Shown here: positions 22,345-36,028 of the stretch, piece by piece
Numbering within the stretch: the first letter of the stretch is position 1
Layout: every line of letters starts with the position of its first letter
Assembly: GCF_021130785.1 (NCBI RefSeq)
Contig: NW_025777604.1
Coordinates: forward strand, 1 to 64,000
Direction of reading: 5' to 3'
Source of the DNA: Homalodisca vitripennis
Lineage: Eukaryota > Arthropoda > Insecta > Hemiptera > Cicadellidae
DNA length: 64,000 nucleotides
Notes under the pieces: model-generated
The model's input: only the letters and a program-made list of their open reading frames with translations
Told to the model about the DNA's origin: nothing
Database searches by the model: none
Position numbers and translations under genes: made by a program

Positions 22345-22840
22345 TAAAATGTTTGCACTCATCATAAACCTGGAAGAGTTTAAATGTTTCTTACTTACCC
22401 TTTCATATGATAACATTCAAAAATATGATAACAACATATTATGTAAAATGCAACCTAATACTTCTGTGATCACAGTTAAATTTATGAAACAGGTACCAAA
22501 CTAAAACACTTATATAACTTTAAATTGTTCTGATAGATCACTCACTGTAGGTAACAAGTTGTTCAAGGTCTATTATTATCAGACACGTAAGTTTTTGTAT
22601 AAGATTATATAGTTTTAGCCAATGAATTTAGCATAATTAGATCAATTAACATGGAAATGCATGTTGTGATTTATCAGCGCCTGATCTGTAAGTTCCGTGC
22701 TGCTTGTGTTAGTTAATATGTTAATTAATACTTTCTACCTGTATCATTAAAACAACATATATTGTTATAGTTCGATTAGTCTAATTTTGATAAAACAGAT
22801 AAATGTAACGTTGAATAACCCTGGCCCCAAGAATCTTAAC

Positions 22841-23049
22841 ATGTGCGGTTAGGGATGTGCCGCTTCTGGACATCCATAAGATTGGGGAGATTTAAGTGAC
22901 ACATCGAATTTTGTTGTTCCTAGTGGTAAGTTCAGCTGGAAGCTGGAATGTGCGGTTAGGGATGTGCCGCTTCTGGACATCCATAAGATTGGGGAGATTT
23001 AAGTGACACATCGAATTTTGTTGTTCCTAGTGGTAAGTTCAGCTGGAAG
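22841..23049. repeat. 107-bp tandem duplication, two identical copies
   Basis: The unit starts 'atgtgcggttagggatgtgc' at 22,841 and again at 22,948. All 102 shared bases are identical, so the duplication is recent or maintained. Each copy contains a TGGTAAGTT donor-like string near its end. No coding frame was recognised. Confidence 0.9.
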
Positions 23050-23399
23050 GTATAAAACAGCTAGAAGTAATCCCTGCTGGGTTTTAAATATAATACTTAT
23101 ATAAAGGAATATCGTTTTTAATACAGAAATATTAAATGTCTCTACCATGATACGTATAATAATGTAGAATAATAATTAGTTAAAGTCCAGGAGAGTAACC
23201 AATGTCAACTATACGATGAGTATAGAAAGTTAATTAAACCAGTACGACAACCTTACTAGTGTTAGGAGCAAGGATTGAACTGTGCAGACTGGTTATGAAA
23301 ATATATGATTTAGCAATGACTTGACATATCGAGTATTGTGCCTGGATATTGGATCTGAATTATGAAAATTTATCACGTTGACATTAATGTAAGATGAGT

Positions 23400-23918
23400 T
23401 ACAAGACATGTTTGTCTCTATAGTATGTATGTGTTCAGGTAGCCTGATAACAAAAGACTATTTACTGTTAATAGTGTCATGACGTAAACAAGCAAGTGAA
23501 GGGAAAAAGTATAAAAAAGAAACAGATGAAACACACAACAGTGGACATCTTATATCTTTAATTATCCATAGATAAAAAAAGAACATGCATTACCAAGATT
23601 TTGGTAAATTCAATACTGTTATTTAAAAACTTCGTTGAACTCATGCCACATTAGGTTGGAGAAGCACGACCAGGAACAAGTGCAATGGCCAAGAGATCGA
23701 AAAAAGCCATGACCTTTTTAATTGTTCCATTTAACGTTCTAAATCATTCAACACGCAGAACGTGGAAAAATATACATCCGGAGTACGCTGGCGAAAACAA
23801 TGATCGAGACAGGGACTTATAGATAAGTTACTTTTCTTCTTTAAAAGTTTTTTTCTATGTTTATTCTTCTTAATGAAAGTAATTCACATCTTTCTAAAAA
23901 GCGCATCTAGCAAAAACA
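23400..23918 (+). repeat. Array unit copy 7 (leader and core)
   Basis: Leader 'gtttgtctctatagtatgtatgtg', 'cctgataacaaaag' and 'gtcatgacgtaaacaagcaag'. The core is split as in copy 3: 'gaagcacgaccaggaacaag' near 23,660, 'caacacgcagaacgtgg' near 23,750, and 'gagacagggacttatagataagttac' ending near 23,830. No frame or GT donor is kept. Confidence 0.6.
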
Positions 23919-24755
23919 GTGAAACAGTTCCAATTTAATTATAACGGGTTTGAAGTTAAAAGGATTACAGTTTTAATTGAATTTTACAATAAGTTTATTT
24001 CCAAGTTACGTCTTACTTTCGTATGTTTTGTGTACGAACTGAAAGAATTTGTGATCTATGGTTTTAAATCCCTTCAGCACTCGAATTGTGCAGAAAGAAT
24101 CAGTTTACAACTATCTTCTTCTGAACCTCCAATTGTGTTAAGATCCATTCTCTAATATTTTATAAAATGTGTAAAGATTACCAAAAGAATTATTTACTTA
24201 AATGTGTCTGAGAGAAATCTTTCAATAGCAGTGAAACAGTTTCAGTATAATTATAACGCATTTACAGCTGAAAGAATTATAATGTTTAATGAATTTCACA
24301 ATAAGTTTTATTTTCTTGTTTTATCTTGACCAACAAAACAACTTTCATATGTTTTGTGGATGAACTGGAATAACTTTTAATATATGGTTTTACATCCCTT
24401 CAGTACTCTTAAGTGTACAGAAAGAATCAGTTTACAGCTATGTTTTCTAAAACCTCCAAATGTTTTAAGATCCATTCTCACATATGTTATCAAAAGTGTA
24501 AAGATTGCCTAGAGAATTATTTACTTAAATGTGTCCGTGAGAAATCTTTCAGGCATTTTATAGTAGTGTAAATATTGAAAATAATTTTAAATTGGTAAAC
24601 GTTAGCTCATTTAGGATTAAAATTTAGAACGTATTGCGTTAATTTGTTTAAACTCATTGATTTATATAGAGGGTGTTGTACAGATTTGAGGATAATTATG
24701 GTCTTTATATTTTAATTTATTCAACTAGTTGGTGAGATTACCACCACAGCTTGTT
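23919..24755 (+). repeat. Tandemly doubled B/H module (about 312-bp period)
   Basis: 'gtgaaacagtt' begins at 23,919 and again at 24,231. Each copy continues through 'ttacaataagttt' or 'ttcacaataagttt', 'cccttcagcactc' or 'cccttcagtactc', 'cagaaagaatcagtttaca' and 'attatttacttaaatgtgtc'. The second copy runs on into 'gtattgcgttaatttgttta' and 'caactagttggtgagattacc', ending near 24,755. Related H modules lie at 6,860-7,240, 29,265-29,640 and 60,120-60,420. Confidence 0.65.
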
Positions 24756-25439
24756 TTATACACAGAGCTGTAAAACTGCATTAGCTTTGAAAGAAAAGAG
24801 AGTAAATTGCAAACTAGATCTTTAAAGAGCTTCAAAATTTTGTAATGGAAACTGAGGATGTGGATGCATTCTTTTGAATTCGTAGAAGGAACACAATATA
24901 TTAAATATATACGTTTATTTATCACTCGATATTAAGGTCATATCAGATTTGAATCCTAATTATCGAGAACGTTGTATTCATTAATTTTATTGCGAAACAT
25001 ATACTTCGACAACCATGGAGATAACGTAACTCGCTTAAGTACTTCAAATGTATATTAGCTCAAAGTTTATTTTCAGTTTTGAATTGTTTTAAAACAGTTA
25101 TTAGAGGAGATAGAAGTACGTGTTATTTTAAAAAAAATAAGGTTTACAGAAAATATTTGTTACATTTTATTATTTAAATTATTTTTAGTTCCTATCTTGT
25201 TATTAGAGGTGATGTACGTGTTGCTTCAAATTAACAGTTATTACAAAACCGCTTTTAAAATACGCACTGTGTATTCCACTAACGAAAAGAATTTATAATG
25301 ATAATAGTCACGAAAAACATATATTTAAAATTTATAACTTTGGCTCCCATTAACTTGTACTGAGAAGTGCAATATTTTGCTATCAGAATCTTTTACGCAT
25401 CATGTACAGCTCTGAGTCCTTATATTGTCACACTGTATT
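24756..25439. other. A+T-rich, nothing recognised
   Basis: No element or coding frame was seen. Confidence 0.3.
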
Positions 25440-26010
25440 CCTCTTAATCAATTCTGTAATATTGTATATTGAAAAAATGAACTAGTTCGCTGAGCGTAGG
25501 CGAATCAGTATAACTCACGAGGCTTGAAATATTTCAATGTTTTCTATCTGTTAGTTGCAAGATATCCCGGAAAACGAACAGACCTATAGAATTACAAATT
25601 TGCAAGAAGCTTAATTTATATTTGAGGAACGCTGTGGTTAATATTATTTCATTATAACCGATGATATTTGTATGAGCGTCAGGGAATATTTTTGCAAAGT
25701 TCCTTTAGGTAACCATGATGGAAACGATAAAATAGATACATAATATATAAAGAACATGAATAATATCGTGTAAGATTTTATCAAGTCACCCTTTTATTCG
25801 TAGAGTAAAAATAAATTATAGTAACCTGCAGTGAATGTTAAACGTTGTAGACAATATGTAACTTTATCGCACTCTTGCGTTTTGGTATCCTCGCTTGCTT
25901 CCCAGAAAACTGGTATAAAACCTTCCATGAAATTTCTAAATAGACAAAAATGAGTTATATGATGGTGCATGTCCAACCATGGAATTGGGCTGAGCGCCAT
26001 AGAAGGTATA
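25440..26010 (+). repeat. Array modules C/D, copy at 25.4 kb
   Basis: The right half matches 57,290-57,430 and 63,750-63,905: 'tcctcgcttgcttcccag', 'ataaaaccttccatgaaatttc', 'gttatatgatggtgca', and 'accatggaattgggctgagcgccatagaag'. The left half is only loosely similar to the other C blocks. No coding frame is shared by the three copies. Confidence 0.6.
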
Positions 26011-26919
26011 CTTTATTTTATTTTTATATTATATAATATATATTTCGGCAACACTGTTATTCGTTACGGATTACCATAAGTATAATCTTATGGTTTTGGA
26101 ACTAAATTCTTGGCGGAATAATAACCTAATTCTCACGCGTAATAATATTTTCTCTTTTGAACTTTGTAGCTGAACATCTTGCTGCCAAGCAACACCTCAC
26201 GCTCCTTTACTTAAGAAAAAGACATATTTTTAAATAAATACTAGCTCATGTGAGGAAACTAAATAAAATGTAATATAAATTGTAAATAATAAAGTAACTT
26301 ACCTGTTATGATGCTATATTTGGAAAATTAATACGGATATAAGTTGTGGCGATGTACTTCTGACGATACCACGTTGTCATGATTAGAAGTTAACTCGATA
26401 AATGGTAAATACTGTTGTGATTTTGTTTTATACACGTTTACGAGTGCTCTTTAAATATGAGTACAACTTCAAGTACTTCAAGTATTCATATTTAGACTTC
26501 TAGTCTAGTAATATTCACTTTTCCGACTACAGCTGAAATATTGAGCCAATATGCTGACGCTGCGCGGATAAGTCGAGATCATTGTAAAAGATAGTCAATT
26601 TTACAGTGTTTAGTAAATTTTTAAGGTCGTAGGCTACATATCAAAGAACATTGTAAGCATTAGGCCCATCCTGCAAGATAAAATTTAAATTCATTGTTAT
26701 ACTATTTTTGCAGCAACGTGGCAAGACATAATTTTATTTGAACATGTACAATTAGTGCTGTTAGGTTTTCACTGCCACAGTTACACTCATAAGTACATTC
26801 TGTGAATCGAGTGTTTATTAGTACGAACTCAGGTATATACAAACCCATGTGTTTTTTCCATTAATTACAAAGCCTATCACTTAGTAAGCAACGCAATTAT
26901 TTTTTTGTCTACGTGAGAT

Positions 26920-28710
26920 GTAAAATTTTGTTTTCTGTATGACTTTTCAATATATCCACATTATATCTCGAAAATGGAATAATAAGCTTTAGAGTTTAAA
27001 CTCTGCACGCAAATTCAGCAAAGCCTGTTACGTAACACGTAACACATTCCACAAATATTATAAAATAATTTTGATTAGTTTCTGAATTCATTCATTTTAG
27101 GAGTCTGACTTGAACCTCCTCTACTCAGGTTTCAAGCTACCAAGCATTAATTAATGAAGTCTAAAGTATAGCACAAATTCACAATGCACGATTTCACGAA
27201 GAGAAAGAAATATTTTAAAAGTAAATAAATTAAATTTCTAGCGTCGATAGCGCTATACACACCCATCCACTGCGGTCTACATTCCGAGCTACTGTGAAAT
27301 TAAAATGGTCATGTTGTGACATTGAGGGGTTATTCCCATTAATGCTTCAGGGCTTAGTGTGGTGAGGGATAAGAACTCACCAGAGCAGCGTTGATGAGTA
27401 ATAGGTATAAGAGCAGGACAACAATTAAGACCATACATTCAGGACTTTGAATGATACGTGCTGACAAACAGAGATATGGGTAGCGAGAGACCTTTCTAAA
27501 CACAACTAGTTTTTACGTGAAAGTTCCCTTTCATACCGTTATTCTAAGCTCTGGACTTTCCATCTTGTCTAAAATCAGACTGCAAGTCCAAGTGTCCACC
27601 GACCTATCATACAAAAATGAAAAATACACGAGCTACTACATAATGTTGTAATATAGTAAAATTTGTCAGAGTACGTATGTATTCTCTCCAGCAGATAATT
27701 TGCCGTTTTCTCTTGTGAATCGAATCAGGAAATACCTCCGTCAATGTTTTTCTTCCCAAACCGTATTACATTTCAAGGTTGCTAACTAACAGGACCAGGC
27801 CCAGGACCTACAGTGAGTTATTTTAATTGTTTACAGAACATAGTTTCTGCTCTCAAATTACGTAGTTTACAACCTATTTTTGTCGACAGTTAAAATTGCT
27901 ACAACAGTGCAATTCTTAAAGTATTAAAACTTCTATTAAATTTAATAACGTGATTAAAAGTAAATACAACATTAATTTATGTTCATATTTTTTTACTTTT
28001 ATATCTTGCATTAGGATGATTACTATACAAAAATATATCCAACTAGTATATTCTCCGTAAAAGCAATGGTAGGTATTCTGTTAAATTTGCGTATGGATAA
28101 ATTTAAATCTTTCTGTACCCAAAACGTAAATTTAAAATCTGCTTAATGTTTTCCAATAAAGAAATAGAATGAGATTATCAATCTTTAATCTGGTTTATAC
28201 AGTTGATACAAACATATAAGATATGATTAACAGCCATCTTTCCGGTATTCTGTAGTTGCAACAGTGAGTTCAAAGTGGTGTGTAATACCTGATTAATATT
28301 AATAATTCCGAACTAGTTTATGTTTAAATTCATACAATATAATAATTCATATAACTGTGAACAGTTTCGCAAAACAAAAAAATATTATCGTTTTGTTTGG
28401 TAATCTCTCATAGACCTCGAAACAAAACCAGTCAATTCAAACATTACAGTTATTAATGCCGTACTGGACTCCAATTCCATTACAAATACTTAAACTTTTC
28501 ACTTTAACCGAATTCTAATTTTCTTTTTATGTGAAGAACTTTTCATTATATAGCAATATTAACTATAACACATTATTGAAAAAAGGTGCACTTGTATGTA
28601 TAGTGGGCATACGCTGAAGAATTACCAGAATGTGTCTAGTAGACACCTTCTGTCATAGCTGAGTAATTCTGCCTCAGATTATCAACTCCAGGGCTCGAGT
28701 TAGATGGCTT
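26920..28710 (+). repeat. Array segment paralogous to 57,540-59,770, with core copy 8 and SINE-like block
   Basis: The two segments are collinear: 'atatctcgaaaatgg', 'ccgagctactgtgaa', 'gttgtgacattgaggggttattcccat', 'acattcaggactttgaatgatacg' and 'gatatgggtagcg'. Next is the core at about 27,783-27,815 (acaggaccaggcccaggacc) followed by TACAGTGAGTTA, which keeps a plausible GTGAGT donor. A short frame here reads TGPGPGPT. A decayed B module (ctgtacccaaaacgt, near 28,118), 'actggactcca', and the tRNA-like block to 28,710 follow. Confidence 0.65.
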
Positions 28711-29264
28711 GTATACATATAGTAACAATAATCTTAACCTAGTCTGAAGTATAATCATTTATTACAAAAACTTATTCTTTGGTATTTAAATTTAAATAAT
28801 AGCACCAATAAAGCCTACAATTCTCTGCAGAATTTTACATTCCCTTTTAATTTGATCAAATAATGTATTTAATATGACTGATACAACATATGTTTCATAC
28901 TAAAGGGATGTTAGTTCAAAAAGATCTGAGAGTGATAACAGTTTTAAGTATGTATATTTAGAGAGCCTAATAATAAGTTATTTTCTTAAATCTAGGTTTT
29001 TAAAATCATAGCCATCCCCTAGCTGCATTGATTAGAGAGACTAGTTCAGAGCTGACATGACATGACTTAAGATTATTGCCCCAAATATTTCCTCAAGAAC
29101 CTCAACAGGAGACAACGCCTTCCCTTAGACTGACCCACCCAGTATATTCTGTCACTCCAAAAGCAGTTTATTCTCTTTTTTAGTGTTAATTATCTTAATC
29201 TAGAAATAATTTTTGTGTGATTTTTGGGCAAATAGAAAGAATTTGTCATTTATGGTATGAAATT

Positions 29265-29640
29265 CCTTCAGTACTCTAGGTGTACAAAAAGAATCAGTTT
29301 ATAATTATTCTCCTCAACTGTTCAAAATGTTTTAGGATTCGTTCATGCATGCATTTTTTATAAAAAATGTAGAGATTAAAATGATAATTATTTACTTAAA
29401 TGTGTCTGAGAGACATAATTCAGGCATTTTATAGTAGTGTAAAATAATTGACAATAATTTGAAGTTAGCGAAGTTTAGCTGAGAGGATTAAAATTCATAA
29501 CGTATTGCGTTAATTTATTTACAACTCCATTTTTAAACACGGTAATGAACAGATTTGTAAATTATATGGTCTGTATCTTTTAAATTATTCAATTAGTTGC
29601 TGATGTAACCACAAGAACTTTCTTCTACTTTACAAGATAT
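29265..29640 (+). repeat. Array module H, copy at 29.3 kb
   Basis: 'ttccttcagtactctaggtgtac', 'aagaatcagtttata', 'attatttacttaaatgtgtctgag', 'gtattgcgttaatttattta' and 'caattagttgctgatgtaacc' match the H blocks at 24.4 and 60.1 kb. Confidence 0.6.
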
Positions 29641-31161
29641 TTGACACGGCCCATTGAAATTATGCACTCATAGAAGCAAATTCTTAGATTCTATTGTCGC
29701 CTTTAAATATTTTATTTCCTCATTTATAATTAATACATCTCTTAAAGTTTAAAACGCTATTTCAAAAAAACAATGCCAGTTTTTAATTATTATAAAAGTT
29801 TTAAATAAAATTATCACCTTTTTGATATAAAGCTCCTTCCGAGAACTAAACCGTGTTGAAAGTGCATGAAAAACTTATCATAGTAAAACTAGTTATAGTT
29901 AGAACAACGTATTAGTGACAGGAAGTGAGCTTTTTGTATTAATTTTTCAATGATATTGTGTGCAAATGAAAAACATATTCCGGTGTTGTCAATGAAACAC
30001 ATAGATATAATCAATTATTAAATAGATTTTTGTTAAGTATGTGAGTGGAAAAATAAATTGAAGAATAACATTTTTAATAATTTAAACATTATTGAACGGG
30101 ATATCCTGCTTTAGAAGTTTATTCTTGCAAATTTACTATTATGCTATATCAAGTTGTGCAGCTTTATTAAACAAATATTTTTCAACCTAACACATAATTT
30201 TTCAACAAATATAGCTCCTAAGAAGTACTATTTTGTACTGTAAAGGACAATCTCCACACAATGCCACTTAGAAAATTGGAAAGTTCACTAATACACAACA
30301 CTAGACTGGGTGGTAATAAATATGGGCTTTTAGGGGAGTTATTTCTGCAGCATGAGATGTAGTTGCTTAGAGTGGTAGCGTAAGCTTTGTGAAGTCTTCG
30401 TAAATAAGACACAAAAAATATACATACTATTAAAAACTACTTTGAAATAAGTTGTGATATTGAAAATGTATGTGTCCTACATATTTATAAAACATGATTA
30501 TAAAAAACATTTATCTTTTTCTTTTTAGTCAAAGTCAAAGTATTTTTCATTATTTGTATTTGTAATTTTTAATAATTTATTTTTATATAATTAAGAAAAT
30601 AATCACAGGAATCTGTGTATTTGAAGTCAGAAATAAGGAATAAAAGGTAAAATATGAGAAAGAATATATAATTCTGGAAAATTTCTCCATAAAGTATTCA
30701 TACTAAAAACTATTCTGGAATGTATTTTTAAAATGCAATTTTGTTTGTGAAAACACAGTGTTAATCATTATGTTCCCAACAGGACATTAACTTTATAAAT
30801 TTTAAAATGACGCTAAGCTAGTCAGTGGGATTAGTTTTAAGAGTAATGTTCCCAAAATATGAAATTTATATGAAATTTAAATCGCTATTCGTACTGTTTT
30901 AGAGGTTTCCATGATTTTTATAAATTGAATTCACATCTTCTATGGTCTTAATTGTAACAAATAAAGGAATGTAACATTTACATTTACATTTTTATACTAA
31001 ACTTTTTAATTTACAATGCATAACAGATAATAATGAAATAATATAACAATTATGATTATAATATCTATTTTAAATTTGATAAAATAGAAAATTCATTGCA
31101 TTATTTTGACATGTATTCTTCTGCTATACATATAAATCTATACTCGAGTTGCAGATCTAAA
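29641..31161. other. A+T-rich, nothing recognised
   Basis: Only short chance frames. No core or module of the array was found. Confidence 0.35.
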
Positions 31162-31794
31162 TCTATATATATATAATTGCGAATGGTTGTTGTTTGTATG
31201 TTCCGTTATAACTCTGGAAACCAATGCACGAAAAATCGTGAAATTTTGTACAGTGATTCTACACGTTCCTGGAAGTAACATAGGCATACTTTTAGAGAGG
31301 TGGCTGTTTCGCTGTTTGTATGTATGTCCTTTATAGAATCGTAAACTATTTGACCGATCAATATGAAAATTTGTATGTATATTTATGTTTCGACGTAGAA
31401 GGTTTATATGCTATGCCTATAGATGTATTATCTCGCCACCAAGCGGCACTACAAAAGTTACAAGTTTTTAAAGCGCCTGTACACTATAAACTGCGATTAC
31501 GAGACAGTTAAGTATATTAAATAGCGAAAAACTATTTGAGGCGCTAAGATTTGATGTATATTTGTCGTCAACATACATTCTGCTTGAACTTAAAGCTTTA
31601 GTGTTAGACCACTTTATAATAAAGTATATGTACGTAGAAAATGGCTATAAACATACACTTTTGACAGATTTTCTTGATCGTGGCAACAATACAAACTCTA
31701 CATCGACGTTGGAAATATAATTCATTTGAACCAGAAGTGCACATACACGGGCAAAGCTTACGAAAAGCGTGCGAATCCGCGGGAAAACAGCTAG
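31162..31794 (+). mobile_element. Putative non-autonomous Helitron-like element
   Basis: It starts TCTATATATATATAA after an A and ends CTAG before a T, matching the TC...CTRR ends and A|T target of Helitrons. Shortly before the end is 'gcgaatccgcgggaaaacag', with only a weak GCG-CGC hairpin. The interior resembles a widespread insect repeat (gtatgttccgttataactctgg, 'ttgtacagtgattctacacg'). It contains an open stretch at 31,320-31,511 with no recognisable domain. No Rep or helicase is present. The family call is tentative. Confidence 0.4.
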
Positions 31795-34700
31795 TACACT
31801 ATATATTACAACTCTACATACCATGATAACGAAATATTAAATGAAAATAGTTTCTTTTGGCAGCAAATACATGTTTTATAGATTTACCTAAACAATAATT
31901 ATTTAACAAATCTGTTGTAATATTATTTACTAAAGCACGGCTTACAGACTTGAAATTCTTCATTGTGATTGATAATGGAAGTAAGATCATTTCATTTTGA
32001 CATCCAATTGTTGTAAATCTGTAGAAGGGAAGTTGTGATCAGAAGTACAGTTTCTGACAGAGAGAGAGAGATGGAGACACAGTGGGAAGGTAATAGACTC
32101 GCTCTGAGTTGGCATGTTACTTATGTTACGTTTTTCAGTTTGAAATCACAAGTATGAGAAGTAACAACAAGCTCGGATCATACTGATATTGCTATAAATA
32201 TTTTTTGGGATCTCCTAAGCAGAAAATTCTCTTATTCATAAAGCTGGTTGTATTTACACATTCCTGTAGTTTTTTATAATGCAGAGTGCAGACAATAATA
32301 CTCTGTAATAATACGGCATAAATAAAAATAGTTTTACGACCATGTCACATGGAGAATCAGTGATTTCCATTAGAAAAGTATAAACATTTCACATAGGAAA
32401 TTTTTCAGAAGTAAGATTGGTTTTTTTATAGTAGTCATATTCTTTCATTTAAATGTTTTTTTCGAAACATTCTTGCGTATTTTTAAGACTATTACATGAA
32501 CAGTCCAATTTTTATACTATAAGAAATCAACTGTCTCTCTTTTTCTTAATTAATGGATTGGCTATTTACTCAGCTGGAAATCTGTCATAACATCGTTACT
32601 TTTTCTGCTCTGTAAACAATAACATACAATACGTCGTTCAATAATTATTATATACTGTCAGTTATTCAGAAACGGGTTTTTGTTGCTTTGCATGCTGTAA
32701 CCTATTGATTATGGTCGTTTAAGTATTATTCATTATTTAAGTGGTATGGTAGCAGTAAGTATTATTAAAAAGATAAAGTGTAACAACTGGGCTTATGGCT
32801 TAAAAATAATCTTATAAAAGCTGCGAAAAAGATCGAAAACTGTTTGTAGGAAGCGAAAGAAGCTTAAAACCTGAATTAATAAAACTTAGAAACCTAAGCA
32901 CGCTCAAATGAAAATGATTGGAGTTCATATTTGAAAAATATTCTCTCTTAGAACGCAGGAAACTATCCGGACACTGTAATATTCAGGTGCAGTACACCTG
33001 ATGCTTTCCTGGCGTTTTATTAATTTTTAGAACACTTGTTTTTTTTTTTATTACAAAATTTGTAATCTACTGTAAGGAAAATACAAATTTTTTTGACATT
33101 TCATAACATGGCTTTCTTGTATACTGCTAAAGATAATTTACAAATTTTACCATTGAAGCCAAACTAAAGTGTGTTTTCAAATACATCTTAAATCTAAAAT
33201 AATTTTAAAATTCCAAATATATTATTAAATTTTAAATACTACTTTACTATACTAGGAAAGAACTGAGTTCCAAAATAAAACGGGTATGATTGAATCCACC
33301 TCATATAATGTTTTGGAAAATTGTCACTAATCAAACATAATAACAACGGGATTTATAGTCTCCTGACTGTTACAAACTACAGATTATAGATCAGTTTTAG
33401 AACATAATGGGAAAGTAAAGATTTGTTCAACTAATTCTAAAACTTTGACGAAAAAGCGTATAAATACCGTCAAGTTGAAGTTTTTGAGTCACGTGATTTG
33501 TAGACTGCCACACATACGACCCTTTCATATGGATTATTGTAGCCTTGTATCTCTTCGTGGGGCGGGAGGATCAAGCATATTCTAAAATGTTTCATACAAG
33601 TCAAGTTTTTCTGCAGTAAGTTCTTTACTTTTAATACATCTGATATTCCTTCCTCTTATTTAATTCTTTAGATTGTATTGTACGTGAGGTCCATGACGTC
33701 ATATTCTTAGGAAACATTTGTATGTTAAATATTATGTATGCAACGTGTATTCTCTATTCTTCATTATTCATTTGTTTAATTTTTACGTATCCGATACTAA
33801 GTTATTATTGATTAATGTAGTAATACATGAGTGTCTTTTAACCCACACGTAATCTAATTATCTACCAATAAAATTTGAATTAGTGTGAACCTCGTTGATT
33901 CTCAGTAGTAGGATGATAACGAAGCAACGATAAACGAGAATCGGAGACTTGACAAACAACTCTTCTTGGGCACTCGTGTATATTGGAATAAACTTCCATT
34001 ACTTCTATTGATACAGCTGGCACAATCATTCAGAATATTTGAATATTACAATAAGAAACTGTCATTTTAATAAAAACAAATAAACATTAAACCTTTCCTT
34101 ACTATTGCTAATAACTTAGGTATTCTTACGTAAGTCCTTCATGGTACTACTTATTGTATTTTACAGTAATAGAATATTCAGGATTGTTAAGTGCAAGGGA
34201 TCTTGGATTGACTTCTGCTGAGATGATAAATGTAAATTGTGTCTCATTTTAGCAGACAAAGGGCTAAGGTACACCTAATCTTGGTAACAAGAGCTTAAGG
34301 TTGACTAACGAACATCCACTAGGAAGGCTCTGGCAATAAAAATATCGCTCTGCTGTCACCCATCGAAGTAGCAGTCACAATCGACGGTTCTTGTCTCTGT
34401 TATCTTGCGATAACCATCGTAACCTCTACACTGTGCTATTAGCAAAAGAAACCATCCCTTGGTACAAACACAATGATGGACATTAGATCATGTATACCGA
34501 TTTATAAAAAACTGAGACATTCTCCGTTTCTGCGTCAAAACTATCAGGGAAGTGCTTTTCAACATGCTTAGGTATGCAAGAACTTTTAACAATAGAATTA
34601 ACTTCCTACCAAAAGTTAACGCACTTACGGACAGACAGACAAATGAATACTGGGCTTTACAAAGGATCTGGCAGGTCCTATTAAATACAATATAATAAAC

Positions 34701-35150
34701 TTTATATATCATTTAAATAAAGAATAGTGATTTGAATATTATATGAATAGTGATATCGGCCAATATTTAGTACTATTCCTCGTTAAATGCAAAATTAGTA
34801 CTATTTCTCAGGGCGCTTCAAAAATATATGAGGTTTTTTTATTGGCTGGGACTCCCACACTTCTGCCTGATCACTCTACAATACATAATACATTCACATC
34901 CTTTCCCTAAAAATCAATAATATACAATCATTATAATATAGAACTAATTTACAAACATAAATAAAAGCCCTATAACATAAACAAACAAACAATGCATTTT
35001 TTCTGTAGTGAGTATAACTCATTGAGTAAGTAAGCTAATTAGATCACTCGTATTTCCTGTTGTGCCACCATCCTATATCTGCCGTGCTGCTTGTTCTCAG
35101 TGGTTGATATACTTAGATAAATGACTTGAAGGGCTGCAGAGATATTTTCT
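31795..35150. other. A+T-rich, mostly unrecognised
   Basis: A short GA run (near 32,060) is the only simple repeat noted. No array core, transposase or host exon could be supported. Confidence 0.35.
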
Positions 35151-35269
35151 CTCAGTCTGTTTCATGACCACAAGATACATCGAAAAAGAACCGAAAAATA
35201 GACTGGATATTGAACATAAAGCTAGATTTCTACATAAGGAAAAATTTAGTTCTATAATAGTACATGTCA

Positions 35270-35370
35270 CTGCATGAGATTTGGCTGAGCGATATTGGAT
35301 ATTTATACATTGGTCTTATTGGAACCATGATATTATCGGTAAAATAGCGTAATAGATACATTTGTAAACA
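35270..35370 (+). repeat. Fragment of array module C
   Basis: 'gagatttggctgagcgatattggatat', 'cttattggaaccatgatatt' resembles 63,555-63,620 (cggatttggctgagcgttaac, 'cttatttgaaaccatgatt'). Confidence 0.45.
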
Positions 35371-36028
35371 AATTCAATTCAACCATAAATGATTAAAGCG
35401 TTTTACATTTCAACACATGAAACACGAATCCATACAATATCTTTAATAGGAAATTTCATTACTTGAACACTGAAATGAAACGAAGTATAATTACAAAACA
35501 CTGAATATATCTTGTTGTAAAATATGTCAATAAATATTTCATATTTGGACTTTTTAAATTTAAAATGAAACTTCATTTCTACAAGAACTTAATTTATTTC
35601 CTGTAGAAAATTAACCGTTCATAAACGGTATAAGCGGAACTACTTTTCTCCAAGTTGAATGTATTTCTCATAGAACAGAGGGTTTTGGGAGGATCCCAAT
35701 AGTATCAACCTAATTTCTCCAGGACTTTGTAACAAACGCTATATGTTGTATATAATTATATAAGCATTTGTGAATACTAATACAGATATAATAGTGCATA
35801 CTCCTACTAATATGTATATCTTTATTTTTAGTATTTAATATTTATCGGGTTATTTTATCATATACGAAATATTTTCTAGATACATTAGTACCTAGAGAAC
35901 AACATATTAATTCGGATGCTAAAAAGTAAAACATGGTCTTGCAAGAGGACTTTAAAGGAGACGGAGAATGAAGTAGTGGAATAATCGACCCTCTGGTCTC
36001 TTAAAAGAGCTAATGTAGCGGAGTGGGT

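Noticed and set aside
31320..31511. 63-codon frame as a host gene
   Set aside because: It lies wholly inside the Helitron-like repeat and shows no domain.
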